Shown here: one piece after another, positions 46,601 through 54,964 of the stretch
How positions within the stretch are numbered: the stretch's first letter is position 1
Layout of the letters: the number at the start of each line of letters is the position of its first letter
Assembly: GCF_020783315.1 (NCBI RefSeq)
Contig: NZ_CP086063.1
Span: forward strand, 3,026,501 to 3,090,500
Reading direction: 5' to 3'
Source: Ferruginibacter lapsinanis
Lineage (GTDB): Bacteria > Bacteroidota > Bacteroidia > Chitinophagales > Chitinophagaceae
DNA: 64,000 nt
Position numbers and translations under genes: made by a program
Notes under the pieces: model-generated
The model's database searches: none
What the model saw: the letters and a program-made list of their open reading frames with translations, nothing else
What the model was told of the DNA's origin: nothing

Positions 46601-49600
46601 TCCTCCGGCAGTAAGTGTTACATAATTACTGAATACTTCTGTGCCTACAACATTAACTCCGTTATTATCGGTATTGTTATCATTGTTAGGATCTGTACTT
46701 GTTGCAGTAGTAGCACCCACAGCATAACCTGTTGGTGTAACTACACCTACAATGTATTTTCCTTCTGGTAAACCACTGAATGAATACTTACCACTGGCGT
46801 TGGTTGTGGTAGAAGTAATTGCTGGTCCATCAGGAATATTATCGCTATTATTATCTGTGTACAGATTTACTGTTACATTATTTATACCAGGTTCTCCGGC
46901 TTCCTGAACTCCATCATTGTCTTTATCGTACCACACAAAATCACCCAGATTGACACATGAGGTCACAGTAAATGTAGCGGTACATTTCTTATCAACTTCA
47001 CAATTACTCTTAACCGTAAATGTAACTGTACTTACTCCACCACATGCATTTGGAGCTCCCGGACTATCATCAGAAAGTTGTGCATTACATCCACCGCCAA
47101 ATACAACTGTTTTTAACCAATCTGCATACAATTGATCAATAACAGCCTGAGACTGACCTCCTGCTTCAATAACATTTTGAGGACAAGTCAATGTCACAGG
47201 TGGAGCCTGTGCTACACTAAAGCTTGAGCCACATTCTTTATGTGATACACAATAGCCTTGACCATTATTCGCCATTAATGTGAAATTGATCGTACCACCG
47301 CAAGCAATGTTGCCCAGATTTGGTATATCACCTAAGTTGCTGGTTGGACTACAACCACCACTTACGCTAAAGCCGGCTTTCCATGCATTGTATGCTGTTA
47401 AGATATCAGCAGGACTTGTACATGCAGGTAAATTTACCGGAGCAGGACAATTCACCACCAAAACCGGTGGTACAGCCACACTGAAGCTTGAACCACATTC
47501 TTTATGTGATATACAAGTACCTGGTGCATTATCTGCTATCAACGTAAAGTTGATTGAGCCTCCGCAGGTAAGATCTGGTAAGCCCGGTATATTAGCAATG
47601 TTACTGGTTGGGCTACAACCACCACTTACGCTAAAGCCTGCTTTCCATGCATTGTATGCAGTTAAGATATCAGCTGCACTGGTACATGCAGGCAAGTTCA
47701 CTGGTGGAGGACAATTCACCACTAATGGTGGTGGTGCTGCCACTGTAAAGCTTGAACCACATTCTTTATGAGATATACAAGTGCCTGGTGCGTTATCTGC
47801 TATCAACGTAAAGTTGATTGTTCCTCCGCAGGTAAGATCAGATAAGCCCGGTATGTTAGCAATATTACTGATTGGGCTACAACCACCGCTCACGCTAAAG
47901 CCCGCTTTCCATGCATTGTATGCTGTTAAGATATCGACTGCGTTTGTACATGCAGGTAAGTTCACTGGTGGAGGACAATTTACCACTAATGGTGGTGGTG
48001 CTGCCACTGTAAAGCTTGAGCCACATTCTTTATGTGATACACAATATCCTGCTCCGTTATCAGCCATCAACGTAAAGTTGAAAGTACCGCCACAGGTTAA
48101 GTTTGGCAATGCAGGTATATTGGCAATGTTACTGGTTGGGCTACAGCCGCCACTTACGCTAAAGCCTGCCTTCCATGCATTGTATGCTGTTAAGATATCA
48201 GCTGCGTTTGTACATGCAGGTAAGTTCACTGGTGGAGGACAATTCACCACTAATGGTGGTGGTGCTGCCACTGTAAAGCTTGAGCCACATTCTTTATGTG
48301 ATATACAAGTACCTGGTGCATTATCTGCTATCAATGTAAAGTTGATTGTACCTCCGCAGGTAAGATCAGATAAGCCCGGTATATTGGCAATATTACTGAT
48401 TGGACTACAACCGCCGCTTACACTAAAACCTGCTTTCCATGCATTGTATGCAGTTAAGATATCGGCTGCGTTTGTACATGCAGGTAAGTTCACTGGTGGA
48501 GGACAATTCACCACTAATGGTGGTGGTGCTGCCACTGTAAAGCTTGAGCCACATTCTTTATGAGATGGGCAAGTACCTGGTGCATTATCCGCAATCAATG
48601 TAAAGTTGAAAGTGCCGCCACAGGTTAGGTTTGGCAATGCAGGTATATTGGCAATGTTGCTGGTTGGGCTACAGCCGCCACTTACACTAAAGCCTGCCTT
48701 CCATGCATTGTATGCAATCAGAATATCTGCCGCACTGGTACATGCAGGCAAGTTCACTGGTGGAGGACAATTCACCACTAATGGTGGTGGTGCTGCCACT
48801 GTAAAGCTTGAGCCACATTCTTTATGAGATATACAAGTACCTGGTGCATTATCTGCTATCAACGTAAAGTTGAGTGTTCCTCCGCAGGTAAGATCAGATA
48901 AGCCCGGTATGTTAGCAATATTACTGATTGGGCTACAACCTCCGCTCACGCTAAAGCCTGCTTTCCATGCATTGTACGCTGTTAAAATATCAGCTGCACT
49001 TGTACATGCTGGTAAGTTTACAGGTGGAGGGCAATTTACCACTAATGGTGGTGGTGCTGCCACTGTAAAGCTTGAGCCACATTCTTTATGTGATGGGCAG
49101 GTATTTGGTGCATTATCTGCTATCAACGTAAAGTTGAAAGTACCGCCACAGGTTAAATCTGGCAATGCAGGTATATTGGCAATGTTACTGGTTGGGCTAC
49201 AACCTCCACTTACGCTAAAGCCTGCTTTCCATATATTGTATGCCGCAAGAATAGCTGCTGCGTTTGTACATGCAGGTAAGTTTACAGGTGGAGGACAATT
49301 TACCACTAATGGTGGCGGTGCTGCCACCGCAAAGCTTGAGCCACATTCTTTATGTGATACACAATATCCTGCTCCATTATCAGCTATCAGCGTAAAGTTG
49401 AGTGTGCCTCCGCAGGTCAAGTCTGTCAATGCAGGTATATTGGCAATATTACTGGTTGGACTACAACCTCCACTTACGCTAAAGCCTGCCTTCCATGCAT
49501 TGTATGCAACCAGGATGTCAGCTGCGCTGGTACATGCAGGTAAGTTCACTGGTGGAGGGCAATTTACCACTAATGGTGGTGGTGCTGCCACTGTAAAGCT

Positions 49601-51322
49601 TGAGCCACATTCTTTATGTGATACACAATATCCTGCTCCATTATCAGCAATCAACGTAAAGTTGAGCGTACCTCCGCAAGTAAGATTAGTTAATGCCGGT
49701 ATATTGGCAATATTGCTGGTTGGGCTGCAACCACCACTAACGCTGAAACCTGCTTTCCATATATTGTATGCCGCTAAAATATCTACTGCACTGGTACATG
49801 CCGGTAAGTTCACTGGTGGAGGGCAATTTACCACTAATGGTGGTGGCGCTGCCACTGTAAAGCTTGAACCACATTCTTTATGTGATGGGCAGGTATTTGG
49901 TGCGTTATCTGCTATCAACGTAAAGTTGAGCGTACCTCCGCAGGTAAGATTAGTTAATGCCGGTATATTGGCAATATTGCTGGTTGGGCTACAACCACCG
50001 CTCACACTAAAGCCTGCTTTCCATGCATTGTATGCGACCAGAATATCTGTTGCACTGGTACATGCCGGTAAGTTCACTGGTGGAGGACAATTCACCACTA
50101 ATGGTGGCGGTGCTGCCACCGTAAAGCTTGAACCACATTCTTTATGAGACGGACAGGTATTCGGTGCGTTATCAGCCATTAAGGTAAAGTTGAGTGTTCC
50201 TCCGCAGGTGAGGTCTGTCAACGCAGGTATATTTGCAATATTGCTGGTTGGGCTACAACCTCCACTCACACTAAAGCCTGCTTTCCATGCATTGTATGCA
50301 ATCAGGATATCCGCTGCACTTGTACATGCCGGTAAGTTCACAGGTGGAGGGCAATTCACCACTAATGGTGGCGATGCTTGTACTGTAAAAGTCCTTGTGC
50401 AAACAACAGGTGGTTCACAGGTACTTGTTATAGTCCAGGTAACTTCTGTCGTTCCTCCACAAAGCGGTGGAGCTGTAGGATTCAAAGGTGATCTACTGGA
50501 AGAGGCATTAGTACCGCCACTAAAACTAAATGAATTCAGCCAGTCACTAAATGCCTGATCGATCTGCTGCTGAGTTGCACAAATCGGCATAACCACATTA
50601 ATAGGACAATTAGGCACTACCGGATTAAGTGGAGGCTGAGTAATTTCTTTTATTGATTGAGCTGTACATCCGTTATTATCTAAAACAGTAACAGTATAAA
50701 TGCCAGCTGGAAGATTAGGGAAATTAGCAATAGGACTCAGTTGTGGTCCTACAACTACATTGCCGGGATTCAACGTAAATTTATAAGAAGCTGATCCAAA
50801 CCCGGTAGCTGTAGCTGTTAATGTTGAGGTTCCTCCATAACACACTATAGGCGTATAACTTGTATTTACACTTACATTTACTATGGTAATAGACTTACTA
50901 CACTCACAAGTTCCTCCCACAGTAGTTACGTCTAATTGTAAATTGATCTGTCCGGTAGTAACTCCCGGATTGATAGTAATTTGTTGTGTTCCTGCATCAT
51001 TCAAAGGATCATAAATAAAAGGCCCCGTCGAAACGATGAAGGCACCTGCAGTATTGGTAGGAAAACTGTAAACTAGTTGAGGGTTTGCAGTACTGAAATC
51101 AATATTAGCAGTAATGACAAAATTACCTCCGTTTAAACAGGCTTTTAATGGCCCGGTTAAATTACAGGATGGGGCAGGTTGCTGAGCATTTGCACCCATA
51201 GCGGCAATAGCAGCAAACGAAAATAATAATACAGCAACTTTAATATTGCTGTAAAACTTTTTACACAACCGATAAAAAGCATTTGTATTAGTTTGTTCGT
51301 TGCAGTTAGTTGAAACTTTCAT
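43610..51322 (-). CDS. 2570-residue secreted repeat protein with 88-residue Cys-rich array, SdrD_B-like and SprB-like modules
   Basis: Signal peptide about 28-47 (AAMGANAQQ). A PKD-like opening (CNLTGPLKACLNGG) and a SprB-like module (AGIYTVTVLDNNGC) come first. One divergent, twelve near-identical and one divergent copies of an 88-residue unit follow (about 232-1455); each has six Cys. Two SdrD_B-type beta domains come next (LGDFVWYDKDNDGVQEAGEP; IGDFVWQDTNGDGLQDVGEP). Three long modules follow (ICYESCTGN, RTTFAKTFVDNTYGTNAIGW, KTGNNTECVQPCQPL) alternating with SprB-like repeats (HGKAPYTYTWSDGPS). It ends in a type A T9SS sorting domain (FEVYPNPASNTVNMSF). A surface stalk or adhesin is the likely role. 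Antisense reading frames over the array are shadows. Confidence 0.9.
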   Translation of the reverse strand: MKVSTNCNEQTNTNAFYRLCKKFYSNIKVAVLLFSFAAIAAMGANAQQPAPSCNLTGPLKACLNGGNFVITANIDFSTANPQLVYSFPTNTAGAFIVSTGPFIYDPLNDAGTQQITINPGVTTGQINLQLDVTTVGGTCECSKSITIVNVSVNTSYTPIVCYGGTSTLTATATGFGSASYKFTLNPGNVVVGPQLSPIANFPNLPAGIYTVTVLDNNGCTAQSIKEITQPPLNPVVPNCPINVVMPICATQQQIDQAFSDWLNSFSFSGGTNASSSRSPLNPTAPPLCGGTTEVTWTITSTCEPPVVCTRTFTVQASPPLVVNCPPPVNLPACTSAADILIAYNAWKAGFSVSGGCSPTSNIANIPALTDLTCGGTLNFTLMADNAPNTCPSHKECGSSFTVAAPPPLVVNCPPPVNLPACTSATDILVAYNAWKAGFSVSGGCSPTSNIANIPALTNLTCGGTLNFTLIADNAPNTCPSHKECGSSFTVAAPPPLVVNCPPPVNLPACTSAVDILAAYNIWKAGFSVSGGCSPTSNIANIPALTNLTCGGTLNFTLIADNGAGYCVSHKECGSSFTVAAPPPLVVNCPPPVNLPACTSAADILVAYNAWKAGFSVSGGCSPTSNIANIPALTDLTCGGTLNFTLIADNGAGYCVSHKECGSSFAVAAPPPLVVNCPPPVNLPACTNAAAILAAYNIWKAGFSVSGGCSPTSNIANIPALPDLTCGGTFNFTLIADNAPNTCPSHKECGSSFTVAAPPPLVVNCPPPVNLPACTSAADILTAYNAWKAGFSVSGGCSPISNIANIPGLSDLTCGGTLNFTLIADNAPGTCISHKECGSSFTVAAPPPLVVNCPPPVNLPACTSAADILIAYNAWKAGFSVSGGCSPTSNIANIPALPNLTCGGTFNFTLIADNAPGTCPSHKECGSSFTVAAPPPLVVNCPPPVNLPACTNAADILTAYNAWKAGFSVSGGCSPISNIANIPGLSDLTCGGTINFTLIADNAPGTCISHKECGSSFTVAAPPPLVVNCPPPVNLPACTNAADILTAYNAWKAGFSVSGGCSPTSNIANIPALPNLTCGGTFNFTLMADNGAGYCVSHKECGSSFTVAAPPPLVVNCPPPVNLPACTNAVDILTAYNAWKAGFSVSGGCSPISNIANIPGLSDLTCGGTINFTLIADNAPGTCISHKECGSSFTVAAPPPLVVNCPPPVNLPACTSAADILTAYNAWKAGFSVSGGCSPTSNIANIPGLPDLTCGGSINFTLIADNAPGTCISHKECGSSFSVAVPPVLVVNCPAPVNLPACTSPADILTAYNAWKAGFSVSGGCSPTSNLGDIPNLGNIACGGTINFTLMANNGQGYCVSHKECGSSFSVAQAPPVTLTCPQNVIEAGGQSQAVIDQLYADWLKTVVFGGGCNAQLSDDSPGAPNACGGVSTVTFTVKSNCEVDKKCTATFTVTSCVNLGDFVWYDKDNDGVQEAGEPGINNVTVNLYTDNNSDNIPDGPAITSTTTNASGKYSFSGLPEGKYIVGVVTPTGYAVGATTATSTDPNNDNNTDNNGVNVVGTEVFSNYVTLTAGGEPTTDGDGANGNLTVDFGFDLGSIGDFVWQDTNGDGLQDVGEPGIPGVTVELYTSVGGSPGSLIGSTTTDGTGHYLFPDLPAGTYCVKFINSSTPSPDNQGSDNMDSDPINGIVCDIVLTPGEDDLTIDAGFTKQEICYESCTGNGAVGAIQTIDNGNGTVTIRTTFAKTFVDNTYGTNAIGWPGGHTFNQLVGSDHLQLAIYDVNDVKKMEFKLDYITAAAVPSGYKNLGVTGGEGSMLLGSASDIVSTMTSIDVNLNTYGYVLTTNSPATNASYTPNPSYPNWIYDVWYEVTVKKSAFPAGFGYPLIAAIHASPSKTGNNTECVQPCQPLTVEALGSDGPCNTVCKGSISVTASHGKAPYTYTWSDGPSTDQNRFNLCPGSYTVTVHDNNGGAASATVVINPSPSVCPPEICYESCTGNSSVGAIQTVDNGNGTTTIRTTFAKTFVDNTYGTNAIGWPNGHTFSNLVGSDHLQLALYDGNNVKKMEFKLDYITAAAVPSGYKNLGVTGGEGSMLLGSASDVVSTMTSLDVNFNTYGYVLTTNSPATNAAYAPNPTYPNWIYDVWYEVTVKNSAFGAAGFGKPLIAAIHASPSKTGNNTECVQPCQPLAVAAVGSNGPCNSVCKGSITVTPSHGKAPYSFTWSDGPSTAQNRSNLCPGTYTVTVQDALGATASSTVVIVPAQTGACDICYASCTGKTAVGAKQTITDNGNGTTTIRTTFAKTFVDNTYGTNAIGWPGKGHKFKDLVGSDHLQLALYDANNVKKMEFKIDYISAAAVPSGYKTLGVTGGEGKMLLGSASDVVGALTSLDVNLNTYGYVLITNSPATNAAYAPNATYPNWIYDVWYEVTVKNSAFGPAGFGKPMITSVHASPSKTGSNSECVVVAPCPPVIISSRPINNSIPTTKVVDMKMERQFEVYPNPASNTVNMSFVPDNTGNSTVSLYNVDGKLVSTIYSETTLSGKMYFKKFSISHLLPGVYLIKLQNGKFTQTKKLTIVR
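43955..46200 (-). repeat. Three ~830-bp repeats (ICYESCTG module plus SprB-like repeat)
   Basis: Units begin near 46195, 45365 and 44540 on the minus strand. Each encodes I-C-Y-x-S-C-T-G, VDNTYGTNAIGWP, DHLQLA(I/L)YD, VPSGYK(N/T)LGVTGGEG and YPNWIYDVWYEVTVK. In the first two copies the unit ends in a SprB-like repeat with SHGKAPY and a conserved CN(T/S)VCKGSI segment; the third passes into the C-terminal sorting domain. Copies are highly similar at DNA level. Confidence 0.8.
47204..50371 (-). repeat. Twelve tandem 264-bp (88-residue) repeats
   Basis: The unit begins PPPLVVNCPPPVNLPACT and includes ILxAYNAWKAGFSVSGGCSP, SNIANIP, LTCGGT and SHKECGSSF. Landmark sequences recur every 264 bp (for example GCCACTGTAAAGCTT near 47739, 48003, 48267, 48531, 48795, 49059). 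Units 6, 8 and 10 share CSPISNIANIPGLSDL, while units 7 and 9 share IPALPNLTCGGTF, indicating a two-unit (528-bp) higher-order period in part of the array. Divergent units flank both ends. Confidence 0.92.
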
Positions 51323-51326
51323 AGCT

Positions 51327-51354
51327 GTATGTTTAGTAGAGTATGTTTAGTAGA
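51327..51354. repeat. 14-bp perfect tandem duplication before the giant gene
   Basis: GTATGTTTAGTAGA occurs twice in a row, ending 5 bp upstream of the minus-strand ATG at 51322. On the transcript it reads TCTACTAAACATAC twice, placing it in the 5' leader. Confidence 0.7.
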
Positions 51355-51392
51355 AAATATAAAAATTGAAATACTATATAAAAAAGATAGGT

Positions 51393-51824
51393 TTAGCGCT
51401 CTATTACAGTAACTGATTTACTACAGGAACAGGAAGAACTTTCTTGTCCATCCTGTGCAGGATTAGTTACAGTAAGTACAACCGTAAAACTTCCCGTTTG
51501 ACTACCAGATTTAACATGAAGCGTAGAGGTTCCATTCCCGGATGTTATAACGGCATTCGATGAATTGTTTTTGAACGACCAGGAATAAACAGTTTTGGGA
51601 GTTGTATTAAAAACTTCCGCCACAATAGCAACATCATTGCCGCCCCCGTTATTAGATTTTGCTCTTAAAGGCCCTGTTATATTACAGGAAGGCTGCTGAG
51701 CAACTGCTGTATTGATGAATAGAAACGTAAAAAAAAGCAACACCATGATCGCTTTGATGCTGCACAAAAATTTTCCTACATTACCTGATGGTAGAGGATC
51801 GCAAGGGTTGGTGATCGTTCTCAT
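51393..51824 (-). CDS. Small secreted PKD-like protein, mini-paralogue of the neighbouring giant protein
   Basis: A 143-residue protein with a signal peptide (about 25-42, FINTAVAQQ). It has a single beta domain (CNITGPLRAKSNNGG, KTVYSWSFKNNSSNAVITSG, CSCSKSVTVIER). The opening QQPSCNITGPLRA and the ending CSCSKS(V)TV match the first domain of the 2570-residue protein (QQPAPSCNLTGPLKA, CECSKSITIV). It lies 70 bp upstream of that gene and has no sorting domain. It may be a leftover of duplication or a separate secreted partner. ATG 51824 is followed by a long n-region; an internal start is possible. Confidence 0.75.
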   Translation of the reverse strand: MRTITNPCDPLPSGNVGKFLCSIKAIMVLLFFTFLFINTAVAQQPSCNITGPLRAKSNNGGGNDVAIVAEVFNTTPKTVYSWSFKNNSSNAVITSGNGTSTLHVKSGSQTGSFTVVLTVTNPAQDGQESSSCSCSKSVTVIER

Positions 51825-52258
51825 AAAAAGCGTTTTTGAGTTTTGTTTTTACAAAACAGTTGAAATAATAATGAACTGGTCCTACAACCAGGAATTGGAG
51901 AGCGCTTCAATGGGGGACGGAGGTATATAAAAACTAAAGATTTGCTTAAATCTTGAAATGGTTCTGCAACCGGCAATTGGAGGGAGCTTCAACGGGAATG
52001 GATAAAAAAATGGTAAGTATGAATGAATTATTCAGAGGATGTCAAACTATAGATGAGTCTTTCGAGAGGAGTAAATCGGATAGTTTGTTTTAAATCAGGA
52101 ATCTAAAATAGTGAAATTATTTATAATTCAAAATTTTTTTTTATGACCTAAGTCATTTGATCATTAGCGACTGTAGCATGAACTTGCAACCGACCGATCA
52201 ATTTATACATGATGAAATAGCAAAGCCCCACTCTTATATATTGAGAGAATAAACAGAT
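51825..52258. other. 434-bp intergenic region with imperfect direct repeat and palindromes
   Basis: Contains an imperfect direct repeat of about 45 bp (51872-51917 and 51957-52002; shared parts include AATTGGAG and GCTTCAA). There is also a hairpin GTTTTG/CAAAAC at 51840-51857, just upstream of the small gene's ATG, and ATGACCTAAGTCAT at 52143-52156. No convincing gene or TAnnTTTG element was found. Confidence 0.5.
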
Positions 52259-53576
<1,318 letters not shown>

Positions 53577-53596
<20 letters not shown>

Positions 53597-54182
53597 AAAA
53601 ATTCTGATCTTGTTTTTTAAGCAATTTTTGAATACTGATTCTTGCTTTAAATAAATTCGATTTTGATGTACCTACAGAAATATTCAATTGACGGGCAATC
53701 TCTTCATGTTTAAGTCCGTCTATAACATGCAGGTTAAAAACAGCTCGATAAATAGGGCTTAGTTTTTGAACCGTTTCAAGTAGCTCTTTGTAACTAAGTT
53801 TATTAATTGAATCCTCGTCTGAAGCAACATTCTCAGATTCATTCTCTGTTATTTCACTTACATACTTATCTGAACGATTCCTTCTAAAGTGATCGATGGA
53901 AGTATTAATGAAAATAGTTTTCATCCAGCCTCGTAAAGACTTTTCGAAATTTGCATGTACAGGAGTAAAATTATGTAGCTGACGAAAAATTTTAAGAAAC
54001 CCATCATTCACCACTTCCATCGCATTTTCATTATTAGAGCAATAACGCATACAAATGGCCATTGAAAAGCCGTAGAACATTTTATAAAATTCCTTCTGGC
54101 AATCCTTTTTTGCTTCGATGCAACCTTGTACAATATCTGTAAGCGATCGGTCTGCTTGCAAGGTGTAGAGCTTTTTTAGCAT
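53577..54182 (-). CDS. ECF-type RNA polymerase sigma factor
   Basis: A 201-residue sigma-70 family protein. Region 2 spans about 25-105 (CQKEFYKMFYGFSMAICMRYC, NAMEVVNDGFLKIFRQLHNF, LRGWMKTIFINTSIDHFRRN). Region 4 spans about 130-190 (LSPIYRAVFNLHVIDGLKHEEIARQLNISVGTSKSNLFKARISIQKLL, a clear helix-turn-helix). Its 3' end overlaps the anti-sigma-like gene by 20 bp. The giant repeat protein and its mini-paralogue lie downstream on the same strand and are candidate targets, though no shared promoter could be shown. Confidence 0.93.
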
Positions 54183-54278
54183 TTATACTTATACTAAAAT
54201 AATGTTTAAAATTATATTTCTTTAAAAACTAATATATTAAATAAATTCCCTCTGCATATTTTCAATTTAATAATGGAT

Positions 54279-54644
54279 TTATGGATTTACTACAACACTT
54301 GCTGTCATTGAACTGTGAAAGGAACAATGATAATTATAAGTGCCGGCGGTATTAAATTTAAATGAAAAGGTTCCGTGTGTACCTAGCGTTCCTGAATTAA
54401 AACTTGTACCATCATCGGAAGTTACGGTATGGCTCATCGCATCATGATTTTCCCAGGTAACCGTAGTTCCTTTAGATATCGTTAATACAGAAGGACTAAA
54501 GGCTGATCCCGAAATAGACACATCCTCTGTAGGTCCCCCTCCCGTGGGAACAGTAGTGGTAGTTGAATCCTTTTTACAACCAAAATTTATAATAGTTACT
54601 GCGCTTAACAATAGTAAGATCGATATAAAATGAATCTTTTTCAT
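54279..54644 (-). CDS. Cupredoxin (plastocyanin-like) lipoprotein
   Basis: A 121-residue protein with a lipobox (NFGC, Cys23) after a hydrophobic signal. It has a single cupredoxin domain (about 40-120). Type 1 copper ligands are visible: H72 in DAMSHTVTSDDGT, then C107, H110 and M113 in YNYHCSFHSSM. It is probably a periplasmic-facing electron carrier or copper protein. No oxidase or reductase gene is beside it, so its partner is unknown. Confidence 0.88.
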   Translation of the reverse strand: MKKIHFISILLLLSAVTIINFGCKKDSTTTTVPTGGGPTEDVSISGSAFSPSVLTISKGTTVTWENHDAMSHTVTSDDGTSFNSGTLGTHGTFSFKFNTAGTYNYHCSFHSSMTASVVVNP

Positions 54645-54772
54645 AGAAAATAATTTATAGGTTTACTATTATAATCGTGATTATTTGAATAATGGTTGCC
54701 TTTTCTCAAAACATTTACAATAACTACCATCTTACCGGGCAACTTACTAAAGTAGCCCTTGGGGATACAAAA

Positions 54773-54798
54773 AATGGTAATCCATAAAGATTACCATT
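54773..54798 (-). terminator. Terminator after tRNA-Pro
   Basis: A perfect 10-bp stem (AATGGTAATC/GATTACCATT) with a 6-nt loop lies just past the tRNA 3' end on the minus strand, followed by a U-tract (A6 on plus at about 54769-54774). Confidence 0.8.
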
Positions 54799-54809
54799 AA
54801 GCGATTTTG

Positions 54810-54883
54810 TCGGGTAGACAAGATTCGAACTTGCGACCCCACGCCCCCCAGACGTGTGCGCTACCGGGCTGCGCTACTACCCG
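54810..54883 (-). tRNA. tRNA-Pro (anticodon GGG)
   Basis: A full cloverleaf is readable on the minus strand: acceptor CGGGTAG/CTACCCG, D-arm GCGCAGCCCGGTAGCGC, anticodon stem CACGT/GCGTG with loop CTGGGGG (anticodon GGG), and T-arm with GTTCGAATC. The discriminator base is A and no CCA is encoded. Confidence 0.95.
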
Positions 54884-54941
54884 AAAATATGGGCGCAAAA
54901 TTAACCAATAAATCGAATTCAAAAATTCAAAAAACAAAGAT

Positions 54942-54949
54942 TATCTTTG
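54942..54949 (+). promoter_or_regulatory. Candidate -7 element for the dihydroorotase-like gene
   Basis: TATCTTTG matches TAnnTTTG exactly, 15 bp upstream of the ATG at 54965, which would give a very short leader. No clear -33 TTTG is present. Confidence 0.4.
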
Positions 54950-54964
54950 CGTAACTTTTATTAC

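Noticed and set aside
47204-50371. CRISPR array or satellite DNA
   Set aside because: The repeats are 264 bp, contiguous, without unique spacers, and encode an in-frame protein unit.
47280-50558. Long plus-strand open frames (up to 425 codons) across the 88-residue repeat array
   Set aside because: They are antisense shadows: one open antisense frame in a unit is copied twelve times. The minus-strand frame has a signal peptide, Cys pattern and sorting domain.
54810-54883. tRNA-Pro as an integration site for a mobile island
   Set aside because: No integrase gene and no direct repeat of the tRNA 3' end were seen nearby.
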